Shown: positions 8,255 to 16,793 of the stretch, in pieces
Layout: each line of letters starts with the position of its first letter
How positions within the stretch are numbered: the stretch's first letter is position 1
Assembly: GCF_004339665.1 (NCBI RefSeq)
Contig: NZ_SMMU01000001.1
Coordinates: 334,192 to 398,191, forward strand
Length of the DNA: 64,000 nt
Source of the DNA: Azotobacter chroococcum
GTDB taxonomy: Bacteria; Pseudomonadota; Gammaproteobacteria; Pseudomonadales; Pseudomonadaceae
Reading direction: 5' to 3'
Notes under the pieces: model-generated
What the model was told of the DNA's origin: nothing
Seen by the model: the letters and a program-made list of their open reading frames with translations, nothing else
Database searches by the model: none
Program-made: the position numbers and the translations under genes

Positions 8255-9844
8255 TTACTTCTTCAGCGGCTGACTCTGGCCGCCCGGATTCACATTGAGG
8301 TTCGCCGGGATGTCGGCCCAGCCGCCCAGCCCGTCGCCGTAGGCGCCGTAGGAGTAGTCGACCGCCGACGATGCCCCTTCGATGTCGATCTTCACAGTCG
8401 GTGCGAGGGTGCCGCCGCGCCGGAAGTTGCCCTCGGTGCCGATCGTGTCGATGAACGACTGCACCAGGCCGCCCGGCATTACGTAGTGCGAGTACGACTG
8501 GAAGTGGCCGAAGGGCTGGTTGTAGTCGGGAGCGAACGGGAACCCACCGTTGAAGTTGAGGTTCGTCGGGTTGCCGAGCACCAGCCCGGATCCCTGGTTC
8601 ATCGGCTGGTAATCGCTGCGGATCCCGTTGCCCACGAAGCCGTACACGCCCTCGGGGCCATCAAGGCCGGCCGCGTAGGTGCCACGGTGGCTGATGGTGA
8701 AGAGGTAGTACTTGCCGTCCTTCATGTAGATCTGCGGCCGTTCGGTCTGGTCGGTCACGCAGTTCGCCGAGAGGATCGGCGGCAGGAACTCCCACTCGGT
8801 GAGGTCGGCGTTCTTCGCCTTCGCCAGACCGATGTTGCCGATCTGGTAGGTCGCACCCGACGCGTTCACCTGCTCGACGGTCTCGGCGTAGGGGTCGCCT
8901 TCCTGGTAGCCGAGGTCCTCCGCGTTGCACGTGGCAGACTCTCGCGGCATGGCCGAGTTGCCCTCGAAGACCATGAAGGTCTCGCCCGGGTGGGCCGGGT
9001 CCTCGAAGGTGAACGGGTCGCGGAAGTTGAAGTACGGGTTCTGCTCACCGGTCTGGTAGTAGGTACCGTCGGCCGACAGGAGCGGAATGACCTTGTCGAA
9101 GCCGGTGAACTTCACGCCCTCCTTGTTGGCGTGCACCTTGCCGACGCTGAGCGCGATCTTCGGGTCGTACGGCTTGATGTCCTTGCCCGCGGCGTCACGA
9201 TAGAACGCGACATCCGTGAAGAACAGCTTGATCTCGCCGCCCGGGAAGATGCGCGCCGAGCCCGACCACTGCGTCTGGTGGCTGTACGACTGGTCCTCGA
9301 AGATCTGGCCGGTGACGCCCTCGTCGAAGACGAGACCGCCGTAGGTCCAGCCGCCGTTCGCCGGCCGCAGGTTGGCGGGGATGCCGGCCGGGCGGTAGAA
9401 GTAGCCGATCTTCGCGAACACGTGGCGCTCGTCGAAGACGAGGTTCCGGTCGGCGACGAGGGAGAAGATGATCTCCTGCCCGTTGACGCTGTACTGGTTC
9501 GCGTTGGCGTCGGTCAGGGGCCAGGAATCCCACACCCAGACCTGCTCGTTCGACATGTCGGGGAAGTCCTGCGGGACGTTGGGCATGGTGTATTCCGCAG
9601 GCATCGAGCTCTGACGCGAGACGGCCCTCGGGTCCGACATCCGCTTGATCTGACGCGCGTCGGCACGCGTCCACTTCGCGGTGAAGGTGCTCTCGGGCGC
9701 GAATGCCTCCTGCGTGTGCACGGTGGGCTCGGGGCCGGGCTCCAGGTGGGGAGCCGCAACGGCTGCCGTGGCACTGCCGAACAGCGTCGCCGCAGCGATC
9801 CCGCTGAGGAGAGATCGCTGAATACGTTGGTCGATGAGTAACAT
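8255..9844 (-). CDS. Secreted levansucrase (GH68)
   Basis: A 529-residue family GH68 fructosyltransferase that splits sucrose and polymerises fructose to levan outside the cell. A signal peptide at residues 1-31 (cleavage near AVA-AP) precedes a five-bladed propeller. Catalytic residues are visible: nucleophile D106 in VWDSWPL, transition-state stabiliser D276 in FRDP, acid/base E368 in TERPQ. Cys306 and Cys362 have the same 56-residue spacing as the recalled disulfide of Gluconacetobacter LsdA. AAGGAA precedes the ATG. Codon use matches the GH32 gene rather than the host flanks. Two TTAACGTTAA operators lie 50-80 bp upstream. Inulosucrase is the alternative activity. Confidence 0.92.
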   Translation of the reverse strand: MLLIDQRIQRSLLSGIAAATLFGSATAAVAAPHLEPGPEPTVHTQEAFAPESTFTAKWTRADARQIKRMSDPRAVSRQSSMPAEYTMPNVPQDFPDMSNEQVWVWDSWPLTDANANQYSVNGQEIIFSLVADRNLVFDERHVFAKIGYFYRPAGIPANLRPANGGWTYGGLVFDEGVTGQIFEDQSYSHQTQWSGSARIFPGGEIKLFFTDVAFYRDAAGKDIKPYDPKIALSVGKVHANKEGVKFTGFDKVIPLLSADGTYYQTGEQNPYFNFRDPFTFEDPAHPGETFMVFEGNSAMPRESATCNAEDLGYQEGDPYAETVEQVNASGATYQIGNIGLAKAKNADLTEWEFLPPILSANCVTDQTERPQIYMKDGKYYLFTISHRGTYAAGLDGPEGVYGFVGNGIRSDYQPMNQGSGLVLGNPTNLNFNGGFPFAPDYNQPFGHFQSYSHYVMPGGLVQSFIDTIGTEGNFRRGGTLAPTVKIDIEGASSAVDYSYGAYGDGLGGWADIPANLNVNPGGQSQPLKK

Positions 9845-9887
9845 GATGTTTCCTTCGTTTTAAAAGCGGGTGCGATGCTAACATACA

Positions 9888-9923
9888 GATTGTTAACGTT
9901 AAATGTAGATTGTTAACGTTAAA
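9888..9923 (-). promoter_or_regulatory. Tandem LacI-type operators before levansucrase
   Basis: GATTGTTAACGTTAAA occurs twice, exactly 20 bp apart (about two helical turns), each containing the palindrome TTAACGTTAA. They lie 50-80 bp upstream of the levansucrase start, in the expected promoter zone. The palindrome is shared with the levanase promoter, so both genes appear to belong to one regulon. Confidence 0.7.
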
Positions 9924-9968
9924 AAATGTCTGTTAAAAATCTCAGCGGGATACCCCGATACTACTGGG

Positions 9969-10117
9969 ATGAGACATTGCCATCCCAGTGACATCAACCG
10001 TGACCAGTTCGAGCAGGTTCGCCCCCTGCTGGAAAGTGCACGCAAGAAGACCGCCCCACGGAAAGTGGATCTGTACGACGTGTTCTGCGCGGTGCTGTAA
10101 CTGTTGCGTACAGGCCG
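9969..10117 (+). mobile_element. IS5-family transposase 5' fragment
   Basis: Translation from ATG 9969 gives MRHCHPSDINRDQFEQVRPL, then LESARKKTAPRKVDLYDVFC and AVL, the N-terminus of an IS5-family transposase. A TAA at 10098 replaces the Tyr codon expected in the AVLYLLRTG context; LLRTG follows after it. Homology then stops abruptly where a piece of cobS begins. It is a dead remnant. Confidence 0.75.
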
Positions 10118-10265
10118 TCCAGGTGCAGCGCCCCGCTCAGGCCGACCCAGACGGCGAGCAGCAGCGCCGGCGCATCGCCGAGCAGCCCATGCAGGGCGAC
10201 CAGCAATATCCCGAGCAGCAGCCCGACCAGCGGATACCACGGCAGCGAGCGGCCCAGCTGCGCCG
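10118..10265 (-). pseudogene. cobS: Displaced internal fragment of cobS
   Basis: About 150 bp closely match positions 12841-13012 inside cobS, in the same orientation, with one 15-bp deletion and a few substitutions. The fragment joins the IS5 remnant on its left and the right island repeat on its right. It has no start, stop or coding role. Confidence 0.85.
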
Positions 10266-10285
10266 GCCCCGGCCAAACGGCTTGG
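10266..10285. repeat. Right direct repeat bounding the levan island
   Basis: Second copy of GCCCCGGCCAAACGGCTTGG (first at 5710). It overlaps in sequence with the GCGCCGGCCCCGG end of the cobS fragment, so microhomology between cobS and this sequence may have guided the junction. Confidence 0.8.
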
Positions 10286-10353
10286 CGTTTGCCGCGGCGG
10301 GCCGCAGACTCGCAGCCTCTGGAAATTCCTTCACCGAACGACAAGGAGCCCCC

Positions 10354-11208
10354 ATGTCCCACGCCCAATTGCTCAGTCCTGCCCAGCTGGCGGAACGCCT
10401 CGACCAGCCGGAGCTGCGCATCCTCGACTGCCGCTTCGCCCTCGAGGACCCGGCCTATGGCGCGCGCAGCTACGCCGAGGAGCACATCCCCGGCGCCCGC
10501 TTCGCCGACCTCGAACGCGACCTCTCCGGCCCGGTGCAGAAAGGCGTGACCGGCCGCCATCCGCTGCCCGAGCCGGCCCTGCTGGTCGAGCGCCTGCGCG
10601 CCTGGGGCATCGACAACGCCAGCCCGGTGGTGCTCTACGACGACGGCCCCGGCGCCTTCGCCGCCCGTGCCTGGTGGCTGCTCGCCTGGCTCGGCAAGCG
10701 CGACGGCGTGTACCTCCTCGACGGCGGCCTGAACGCCTGGCGCGCCGCCGGCCTGCCGCTGAGCGCCGAGCAGCCCGCCCCGGCCGCCGGCACCTTCCAG
10801 GGCCAGCCCGACCCCGACCTGCTGGTGGAGGCGCAGCACCTGCTGGCGCGTCTCGGCGATGTGCGGCTGACCCTGCTCGACGCCCGCGCCCTGCCCCGTT
10901 TCCGCGGCGAGGTGGAACCCCTCGACCCGGTCGCCGGGCACATCCCCGGCGCCCGCTGCGCGCCCTTCACCGACAACCTCGGCGCCGACGGCCGCTTCCT
11001 GCCGGCCGGACAGCTGCGCGAGCGCTTCGCCGCCTTTCTCGGCGAGCGCCCCGTCGAGCAGCTGGTGGCCTATTGCGGCTCGGGCGTCACCGCCTGCCAC
11101 AACCTGTTCGCCCTGAGCCTTGCCGGCTATCCGCTGGCACCGCTCTACGCCGGCTCCTGGAGCGAGTGGCTGACCGACCGCTCCAGGCCGGTCGCCACGG
11201 GGGATTGA
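10354..11208 (+). CDS. sseA: 3-mercaptopyruvate sulfurtransferase
   Basis: A 284-residue protein with two rhodanese domains. The active loop CGSGVTA with Cys241 lies in the second domain, and that loop type indicates mercaptopyruvate rather than thiosulfate as donor. It transfers sulfane sulfur to acceptors such as cyanide or thiols in the cytoplasm. An AAGGAG site precedes the ATG. The foreign island ends only 68 bp upstream, so the native promoter is probably lost or shortened. A GC-rich hairpin follows the stop. Confidence 0.9.
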   Translation: MSHAQLLSPAQLAERLDQPELRILDCRFALEDPAYGARSYAEEHIPGARFADLERDLSGPVQKGVTGRHPLPEPALLVERLRAWGIDNASPVVLYDDGPGAFAARAWWLLAWLGKRDGVYLLDGGLNAWRAAGLPLSAEQPAPAAGTFQGQPDPDLLVEAQHLLARLGDVRLTLLDARALPRFRGEVEPLDPVAGHIPGARCAPFTDNLGADGRFLPAGQLRERFAAFLGERPVEQLVAYCGSGVTACHNLFALSLAGYPLAPLYAGSWSEWLTDRSRPVATGD

Positions 11209-11231
11209 GTCGCTTCGCCAGGCGTCTTTCG

Positions 11232-11255
11232 GCGGCCGGTCTAAGCACCGGCCGC
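11232..11255 (+). terminator. Hairpin after sseA
   Basis: A 9-bp stem GCGGCCGGT with a six-base loop lies 24 bp beyond the stop, followed by TATAT but no true T-run. A moderate terminator candidate. Confidence 0.5.
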
Positions 11256-11438
11256 TATATGGCGACGAAAGCGCCGATGGAAATAATTTAAAAACAGCGG
11301 TTTACAGCCTAAAGGTCGCACTAGACTTCAAGTTGAGCGGCCAGCAGAGCGCCACGAGACTCCGCACTCCCGCTTCCGGCGAGACGCTTCACTGGACGAT
11401 GACACCCCGCCGGACACCTTTTCCTTGCGAGACGCACC

Positions 11439-11918
11439 ATGGGCATTGCAGCCAGTGAACTGAGCAAGCATGTGATCCGGCCGACCCTGCTCTACCTAGG
11501 ACGCTCCTCCAGCGCTGCCGAAGCCCTGCTGCTGGGCATCGCGGCCAGCCAGTCGGCGCTCGGCGCGGCCCTGCACCAGCATCACGGCCACGGCCTCTAC
11601 GGCATCCGCGAGGCCAGCCACCTGCAGGTCTGGGACCACTACTTGGCGCTGAACCCGGACCTGGCCAGCCATGTCCGCGGCCTGGCCAGCCAGCACGCCT
11701 TCCTGACTGCGCCGCACCTGGAGCTGACGGTCAACCTGCGCTACGCCACCGCCATCGCCTGGCTGCTGGTGGAAGAGCAGCAGCTGCCGCTGCCCGGCGC
11801 CGACGACCTGCCGGGCCAGGCCCAGATCTGGTGTCAGGTGTTCCAGCCCGGCGGCCGGCCCGAGGAATTCCTCGACGCCTGGCAGCGCTGCATCGGCAGT
11901 GCCATCCAGGCCGCCTGA
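11439..11918 (+). CDS. Lysozyme-like hypothetical protein
   Basis: A 159-residue protein beginning with a VIRPTLLYLGRSSSAAEALLLGIAA-type segment (residues 12-36). That pattern is shared with small pseudomonad and phage proteins in which the following QSxLG contains a lysozyme-like Glu. Here the position reads SQSALG with no acidic residue, so enzymatic function is doubtful. No signal peptide or membrane segment is evident. It lies alone, 230 bp after sseA and 84 bp before the Cys-rich gene. Function unknown. Confidence 0.6.
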   Translation: MGIAASELSKHVIRPTLLYLGRSSSAAEALLLGIAASQSALGAALHQHHGHGLYGIREASHLQVWDHYLALNPDLASHVRGLASQHAFLTAPHLELTVNLRYATAIAWLLVEEQQLPLPGADDLPGQAQIWCQVFQPGGRPEEFLDAWQRCIGSAIQAA

Positions 11919-12001
11919 AGCAGCCCGGCTCCCGACAGGCACCGGCCCACTGTGCTTGAATCGATGATGCCGAGTACAGCCATCGTCCTGGGAGAAGCCT
12001 C

Positions 12002-12337
12002 ATGACCATCGTGGATTACGCGACCGGCATCCGCGCCTGCAACGCCTGCGCGGTAGCCTGCGACGCCTGCACCGAAGCCTGCCGGCAGGCCACCGACCCG
12101 CAGCCCTTGCGCCAATGCATCGAGCTCTGCCACGACTGTGCCGATGTCTGCCGCCTGACCGCCCTGCTGATGGCGCGGGAAAGCGAGTGGGCAACCGCCC
12201 TGTGCGGCCTCTGCGCCCGCCTCTGCCTCGCCTGCGCCGAGGAATGCGCCCGGCATCCCCTGCCCCAGTGCCAGGAATGCGCCCAGACCTGCCAGCACTG
12301 CGCCGACGAATGCGAAGCGCTGGGCGAGGCGGCGTAG
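12002..12337 (+). CDS. Cys-rich four-helix protein (DUF326/Csp-like)
   Basis: A 111-residue protein with 19 cysteines arranged as CxxC, CxxxC and similar repeats along four predicted helices (about 9-28, 36-55, 64-84, 89-107). This is the design of DUF326 proteins and cytosolic copper storage proteins, where inward-facing Cys residues bind many Cu(I) ions. There is no signal peptide or Tat motif, so it should act in the cytoplasm as a metal sink. A GGGAGAAG site precedes the ATG. Copper storage is inferred from the family; other soft metals are possible. Confidence 0.8.
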   Translation: MTIVDYATGIRACNACAVACDACTEACRQATDPQPLRQCIELCHDCADVCRLTALLMARESEWATALCGLCARLCLACAEECARHPLPQCQECAQTCQHCADECEALGEAA

Positions 12338-12349
12338 GCAGTTCGCCCC

Positions 12350-13081
12350 TCAGAGCGCCAGCCCCACTACCACCGCACACTCCACCAGCTCCAGCAGCGC
12401 CCCCGCGGTGTCGCCGGTGGTGCCGCCGAGGCGCGCCAGCAGGCACTGGCGCAGCCAGAGAAACAGCGCCGCCGCCAGCAGCAGCGCCAGCACGCCGGCG
12501 CCACCGAACAGCAGCGGACAGGCCGCCGCCACGCCCAGCAGCACCGCCCGTCCTGCTTTTCGCGGCAGGTGTTCGGCGAGAGCTTGGCCAAGGCCGCCGG
12601 GACGCACGTAAGGGGTGGAGAGAAACAGCGCCAGCAGCGCACCGCGCCCGATCAGCGGCGCCAGCAGCAGCGCCGCGACCGCGCCCTGCCCGAGCAGCGC
12701 CAGCAGCGCGGCGAACTTCAGCAGCAGCACGACGACCAGCACCACCACGGCGATCGGCCCGCTGCGCGGGTCCTTCATGATCGCCAGGGTGCGCTCGCGG
12801 TCGCCGAAGCCGCCGACCCAGGCATCGGCGCTGTCGGCCAGACCGTCCAGGTGCAGCGCCCCGCTCAGCCCGACCCAGGCGGCGAGCAGCAGCGCCGCGT
12901 GCAGCGGCGCCGGCGCATCGCCGAGCAGCCCATGCAGGGCGACCAGCAATATCCCGAGCAGCAGCCCGACCAGCGGATACCAGAGCAGCGAGCGGCCCAG
13001 TTGCGCCGGCTCCGGCATGCCGGGCAGGCGGATCGGCAGACGAGTGAGGAACTGCAGGGCGATCAGCAGGGGCAGCGGCAT
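12350..13081 (-). CDS. cobS: Adenosylcobinamide-GDP ribazoletransferase
   Basis: A 243-residue polytopic membrane enzyme joining adenosylcobinamide-GDP to alpha-ribazole (phosphate) in the last steps of B12 assembly. The family signature GLSGALHLDGLADSADAWVG and the KDPRSGPIAV segment are present, with about six hydrophobic helices. The start MPLPLLIALQ fits the family, two bases from the upstream phosphatase stop. It is the last gene of the cobalamin run. A 150-bp internal piece of it has been copied to 10118. Confidence 0.93.
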   Translation of the reverse strand: MPLPLLIALQFLTRLPIRLPGMPEPAQLGRSLLWYPLVGLLLGILLVALHGLLGDAPAPLHAALLLAAWVGLSGALHLDGLADSADAWVGGFGDRERTLAIMKDPRSGPIAVVVLVVVLLLKFAALLALLGQGAVAALLLAPLIGRGALLALFLSTPYVRPGGLGQALAEHLPRKAGRAVLLGVAAACPLLFGGAGVLALLLAAALFLWLRQCLLARLGGTTGDTAGALLELVECAVVVGLAL

Positions 13082-13083
13082 CT

Positions 13084-13653
13084 TCAAAGCTCCTGCCAAT
13101 TCGAACCGTCCAGGCGCAGGCGGTGCAGCGCGCCGTGGGCCACCGTCACCTGCAGCAGCGCGCCGTGCGGCAGGCCGCGGGCACGCGCCAGCAGCAGGCG
13201 CATCACCCCGCCGTGGCTGACCAACAGCAGGCGGCGGCCGGCGCACTCCCGACGCAGCCGCTCGACGGCCTGCAGCACCCGCGTCTCGAAGGCCGCCAGC
13301 GGCTCGCCGTCCGGCGGAGTGAAGGCGTAGGGGTCGTTCCAGAAGCGGCCCAGCGCCTCGGCGTCGGTCTGCATCAGCGCGGCGGCGCTGCGTCCTTCCC
13401 AGGCGCCGAAGTGCAGTTCGCGCAGGTCCGCCTCCAGCTGCAGCGGCAGGTCGTGCGCGGCGGCCAGCTCGGCGGCGAAGTCGGCACAGCGGCGCAGCGG
13501 CGAGCTGACCACGAGATCCCAGGGCCCGGCCGCGGTCGTCGCCGCCTCCATCTGCGCCCGGCCCGCGGCGGTCAGCGCATCGTCCAGGCTGCCGCGAAAG
13601 CCACCGCCGCATTCGGTTTCGCCGTGGCGCAGCAGATCGAGATGCAGGGTCAT
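13084..13653 (-). CDS. cobC: Alpha-ribazole phosphatase
   Basis: A 189-residue histidine phosphatase: R9-H10-G11-E12 near the N-terminus, the second catalytic His in VSHGGV. It removes phosphate from alpha-ribazole phosphate or adenosylcobalamin phosphate. It overlaps cobT by four bases and nearly abuts cobS, so the three are co-translated. The symbol follows Salmonella usage; in the Pseudomonas denitrificans scheme cobC is a different gene. Confidence 0.88.
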   Translation of the reverse strand: MTLHLDLLRHGETECGGGFRGSLDDALTAAGRAQMEAATTAAGPWDLVVSSPLRRCADFAAELAAAHDLPLQLEADLRELHFGAWEGRSAAALMQTDAEALGRFWNDPYAFTPPDGEPLAAFETRVLQAVERLRRECAGRRLLLVSHGGVMRLLLARARGLPHGALLQVTVAHGALHRLRLDGSNWQEL

Positions 13654-14708
13654 CGGCCGGCGTCCGCCACCGCCGCCTCGGCGAAGGTGGCCATCTCGCC
13701 GTGCAGCCGGCAGGCCAGCTGCAGCAGCGGCACCGCCAGCGCCGCGCCGCTGCCCTCGCCCAGGCGCAGGCCGAGCTCCAGCAGCGGCTCGGCGGCCAGC
13801 GCCTCGAGCACCCGGCGGTGGCCCGGCTCGGCGCCGCAGTGGGCGAACAGCAGCCAGTCGCGGCAGCCGGGATTCAGGCGCACGGCGAGCAGCGCCGCCA
13901 CGCTGCAGATGAAGCCGTCCACCAGCGCCGGCAGGCCCTCCTGGGCGCAGGCCAGGTAGGCGCCGGTCAGCGCGGCGATCTCGAAACCACCGAGGCGCAG
14001 GAGGATCTCCAGCGGCTCGCCGGCATGCGCGCCGTGCAGCACCAGGGCGCGCTCGACGACCGCGACCTTGCGCGCCACCCCGACGGCGTCCAGCCCGGTG
14101 CCCGGCCCGACCAGCGCCGTCGCCGGAAGGTCCAGCAGGGCGCAGGCCAGGGCGCTGGCGGAGCTGGTGTTGGCGATGCCCATCTCGCCGCCGATGTACA
14201 GCTGCGCGCCGGCCGCCCGGGCACGCCGCACGCTGTCGCGCCCGGCTTCGAGGGCGTCACGGCCCTGCTGCGCGCTCATCGCCGGCCCGCGGAGGAAATT
14301 CGCCGTACCGCGCCCCAGTTGCAGGCGGCGCACGCCGGCCGGTGGCGGCTCCAGCGGCTCGGCCGTGCCGAGGTCGAGCAGCTCCAGCTCGGCGCCCAGC
14401 TGGCGGGCCAGCACGCTGATCGCCGCGCCGCCGGCGGCGAAGTTGCGCAGCATCTGCCCGGTCACCGCCTGCGGATAGGGCGACACGCCCTCCTCCGCCA
14501 CGCCGTGGTCGCCGGCGAAGATGGCGATCCACAGGCGCTCGACGGCGGGCCGCTCGCAGCCCTGCAGGGCGGCCAGGTGGATCGCCAGCTGTTCCAGACG
14601 GCCCAGCGAGCCGCGCGGCTTGGTCAGTTGCTGCTGACGGATGGCGGCCAGGGTGCGGGCGGCCTCGTCCAGCGGGCGGGCGGCGGCCTGCCACCAGTCG
14701 TGGTTCAT
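13650..14708 (-). CDS. cobT: NaMN:DMB phosphoribosyltransferase
   Basis: A 352-residue enzyme activating 5,6-dimethylbenzimidazole to alpha-ribazole phosphate. [14 protein letters not shown] and [12 protein letters not shown] are the family signatures; catalytic Glu318 lies in [10 protein letters not shown], matching recalled Glu317 of the Salmonella enzyme. The length is normal. Its stop and start overlap neighbours by four bases on both sides (cobU upstream, phosphatase downstream). Substrate supply comes from bluB in the same run. Confidence 0.94.
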   Translation of the reverse strand: MNHDWWQAAARPLDEAARTLAAIRQQQLTKPRGSLGRLEQLAIHLAALQGCERPAVERLWIAIFAGDHGVAEEGVSPYPQAVTGQMLRNFAAGGAAISVLARQLGAELELLDLGTAEPLEPPPAGVRRLQLGRGTANFLRGPAMSAQQGRDALEAGRDSVRRARAAGAQLYIGGEMGIANTSSASALACALLDLPATALVGPGTGLDAVGVARKVAVVERALVLHGAHAGEPLEILLRLGGFEIAALTGAYLACAQEGLPALVDGFICSVAALLAVRLNPGCRDWLLFAHCGAEPGHRRVLEALAAEPLLELGLRLGEGSGAALAVPLLQLACRLHGEMATFAEAAVADAGR

Positions 14709-15226
14709 ACAGGATCTCCCTTGAGGGTCATGGGCAGGCCGGCGACACAGAACAGCACCCGGGCGCAGCGCTCGGCCAGCGCCTGGTGCAGCCAGCCGGC
14801 CTCGTCCACGTAGCGCCGGCTCAGCTCGCCCAGCGGCACCACGCCAAGACCGGTCTCGTTACCGACCAGGATGATCCGCCCGGGCAATTGCGGCAGGCAC
14901 TCCAGCAGCGCCTCGCGCTCCTGCGCCAGGCGCGCCGGATCGTCGGCCAGCAGCAGGTTGGTCAGCCACAGGGTCAGGCAGTCGACCAGCAGGCAGCGCT
15001 CCGCCCCGGCCTGCTCGCGCAGCACCCGGGCCAGCGCCATGGGCTCCTCGACCAGCGCCCAGCCGGCCGGCCGCCGCTGACGGTGATGCTCAATGCGCGC
15101 GGCCATCTCGCCGTCCAGCGCCTGGGCGGTGGCGACGTAGGTCACCGCCAGTCCGGACTCCGCGGCCAGGCGCTCGGCCAGGCGGCTCTTGCCGGAGCGG
15201 GCGCCGCCGAGGATCAGTTCATGCAT
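14705..15226 (-). CDS. cobU: Adenosylcobinamide kinase/guanylyltransferase
   Basis: A 173-residue bifunctional enzyme that phosphorylates adenosylcobinamide and transfers GMP to it. P-loop GGARSGKS at residues 7-14; the His pair in [10 protein letters not shown] (47-48) includes the expected guanylylation site. The start was set at MHELILGG, with GAGAGG upstream; a longer frame reaches back through the palindromic repeat and is rejected. It overlaps cobT by ATGA. Also called cobP. Confidence 0.93.
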   Translation of the reverse strand: MHELILGGARSGKSRLAERLAAESGLAVTYVATAQALDGEMAARIEHHRQRRPAGWALVEEPMALARVLREQAGAERCLLVDCLTLWLTNLLLADDPARLAQEREALLECLPQLPGRIILVGNETGLGVVPLGELSRRYVDEAGWLHQALAERCARVLFCVAGLPMTLKGDPV

Positions 15227-15247
15227 CGTGATGCCTCTCGATTCGTT

Positions 15248-15316
15248 GTAGGGCGGGTGCAACCCGCCGGGTTCGGTGAGGCCTTTGCCATGTCTGGCGG
15301 GTTGCACCCGCCCTAC
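15248..15316. repeat. 69-bp palindromic repeat, copy 1
   Basis: Perfect 21-bp inverted arms (GTAGGGCGGGTGCAACCCGCC and complement) enclose 27 bp. A homologous copy lies at 20776-20842, also in a cob intergenic space. The spacing and compactness fit a REP-type pair rather than a regulator site. It could form a large RNA stem between cobQ and cobU. Confidence 0.8.
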
Positions 15317-15341
15317 CGGCTGATCGCCAGCAAGCTGGCGC

Positions 15342-16793
15342 CTACAAGCCACAGAGTTCGCGCAGCCGCGCCGTGTCCAGATGCGCCTCGACCAGATCGG
15401 CCAGGCGCTCGATGTCGCGCTCGCGCAGGGCGTGGTAGTCATGGGTGACGACCTCGCCCAGGCCGGCCCAGCGCAGCAGTGCGCTGCAGGCGGCGGGCGA
15501 CTCGAACAGGCCGTGCAGGTAGGTGCCGAGCACCTGCCCGTCCGCGCTCAGCGCGCCGTCGCTGCGCCCGTCGTCGAGCCGCACCGCCGGCCGCTCGAGC
15601 CCCGCGCCGCGACTGATCCCGGCGTGGATCTCGTAGCCCGCGACCGCTGCGCCCTCCAGCGCCAGATGGCCGCGCACGTTGCGCAGCTGCTTCTCCTCTT
15701 CCAGCACGGTGTCCAGATCCAGCAGGCCGAGGCCCCGGCTTTCCCCCGGCGCACCCTCCAGGCCCAGCGGGTCGGCGATGCTGTTGCCGAGCATCTGCAG
15801 CCCACCGCAGATGCCGAGCAGCTTGCCGCCGTAGCGCAGATGGCGGCGGATCGACTCTTCCCAGCCCTGCGCGCGCAGGAAGGCCAGATCGCTGCGCACG
15901 CTCTTCGAGCCTGGCAGCACGATCAGGTCGGCCGGCGGGATGCGCTGGCCGGGGCCGACGAAGCTCAGCTCCACCTGCGGATGCAGGCGCAGCGGGTCGA
16001 AGTCGGTGTGGTTGCTGATCCGCCGCAGCACCGGCACCGCCACTTTCAGGCGCTCGCCCTCCTTGGCCACCTGGCGATCGTCGATGGCGTCCTCGGCCTC
16101 CAGATGCAGGTCGTGCAGGTAGGGCAGGACGCCCAGCACCGGCTTGCCGGTGTGCGCCTGAAGCCAATCGAGGCCCGGCTTGAGCAGGGCCAGGTCGCCG
16201 CGGAAGCGGTTGATCACGAAGCCCTGCACCCGCGCCTGCTCGCTTTCGGAGAGCAGCGCCAGGGTGCCGACCAGATGGGCGAACACCCCGCCCCGGTCGA
16301 TGTCGGCGATCAGGATCACCGGGCAGTCGACCGCCTCGGCGAAACCCATGTTGGCGATGTCGTTGGCGCGCAGGTTGATCTCCGCCGGCGAACCGGCACC
16401 CTCGACCATCACCACCCGGTACTGCTCGCTCAGACGCCGGTGGGAGACCAGCACCGCCTGGCGGGCCACGCGCTTGTAGTCGTGGTAGGCGGCGGCGTCC
16501 ATGCTGGTGACGGCGCGGCCGTGGATGATCACCTGGGCGCCGGTGTCGCTGCTCGGCTTGAGCAGCACCGGGTTCATGTCGGTGTGCGGCGCCAGGCCCG
16601 CGGCCTGGGCCTGCACCGCCTGGGCGCGGCCGATCTCGCCGCCGTCAGAGGTGACGGCGCTGTTCAGCGCCATGTTCTGCGGCTTGAACGGCGCCACCGC
16701 CACGCCCTGGCGCGCCAGCCAGCGGCACAGCGCGGTCACCAGGGTGCTCTTGCCGGCATCGGAGGTGGTGCCCTGCACCATCAGAGTGGCCAT
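15342..16793 (-). CDS. cobQ: Cobyric acid synthase
   Basis: A 483-residue glutamine-dependent amidase that amidates adenosylcobyrinic acid a,c-diamide at positions b, d, e and g. N-terminal P-loop-like GTTSDAGKS (8-16), then a C-terminal triad-type amidotransferase domain with Cys in [10 protein letters not shown] and His in YLHGLFE. Start MATLMVQG follows AAGGAG. The first 13 bp overlap the 3' end of the upstream decarboxylase gene, whose last codons derive from a repeat. Confidence 0.94.
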   Translation of the reverse strand: MATLMVQGTTSDAGKSTLVTALCRWLARQGVAVAPFKPQNMALNSAVTSDGGEIGRAQAVQAQAAGLAPHTDMNPVLLKPSSDTGAQVIIHGRAVTSMDAAAYHDYKRVARQAVLVSHRRLSEQYRVVMVEGAGSPAEINLRANDIANMGFAEAVDCPVILIADIDRGGVFAHLVGTLALLSESEQARVQGFVINRFRGDLALLKPGLDWLQAHTGKPVLGVLPYLHDLHLEAEDAIDDRQVAKEGERLKVAVPVLRRISNHTDFDPLRLHPQVELSFVGPGQRIPPADLIVLPGSKSVRSDLAFLRAQGWEESIRRHLRYGGKLLGICGGLQMLGNSIADPLGLEGAPGESRGLGLLDLDTVLEEEKQLRNVRGHLALEGAAVAGYEIHAGISRGAGLERPAVRLDDGRSDGALSADGQVLGTYLHGLFESPAACSALLRWAGLGEVVTHDYHALRERDIERLADLVEAHLDTARLRELCGL

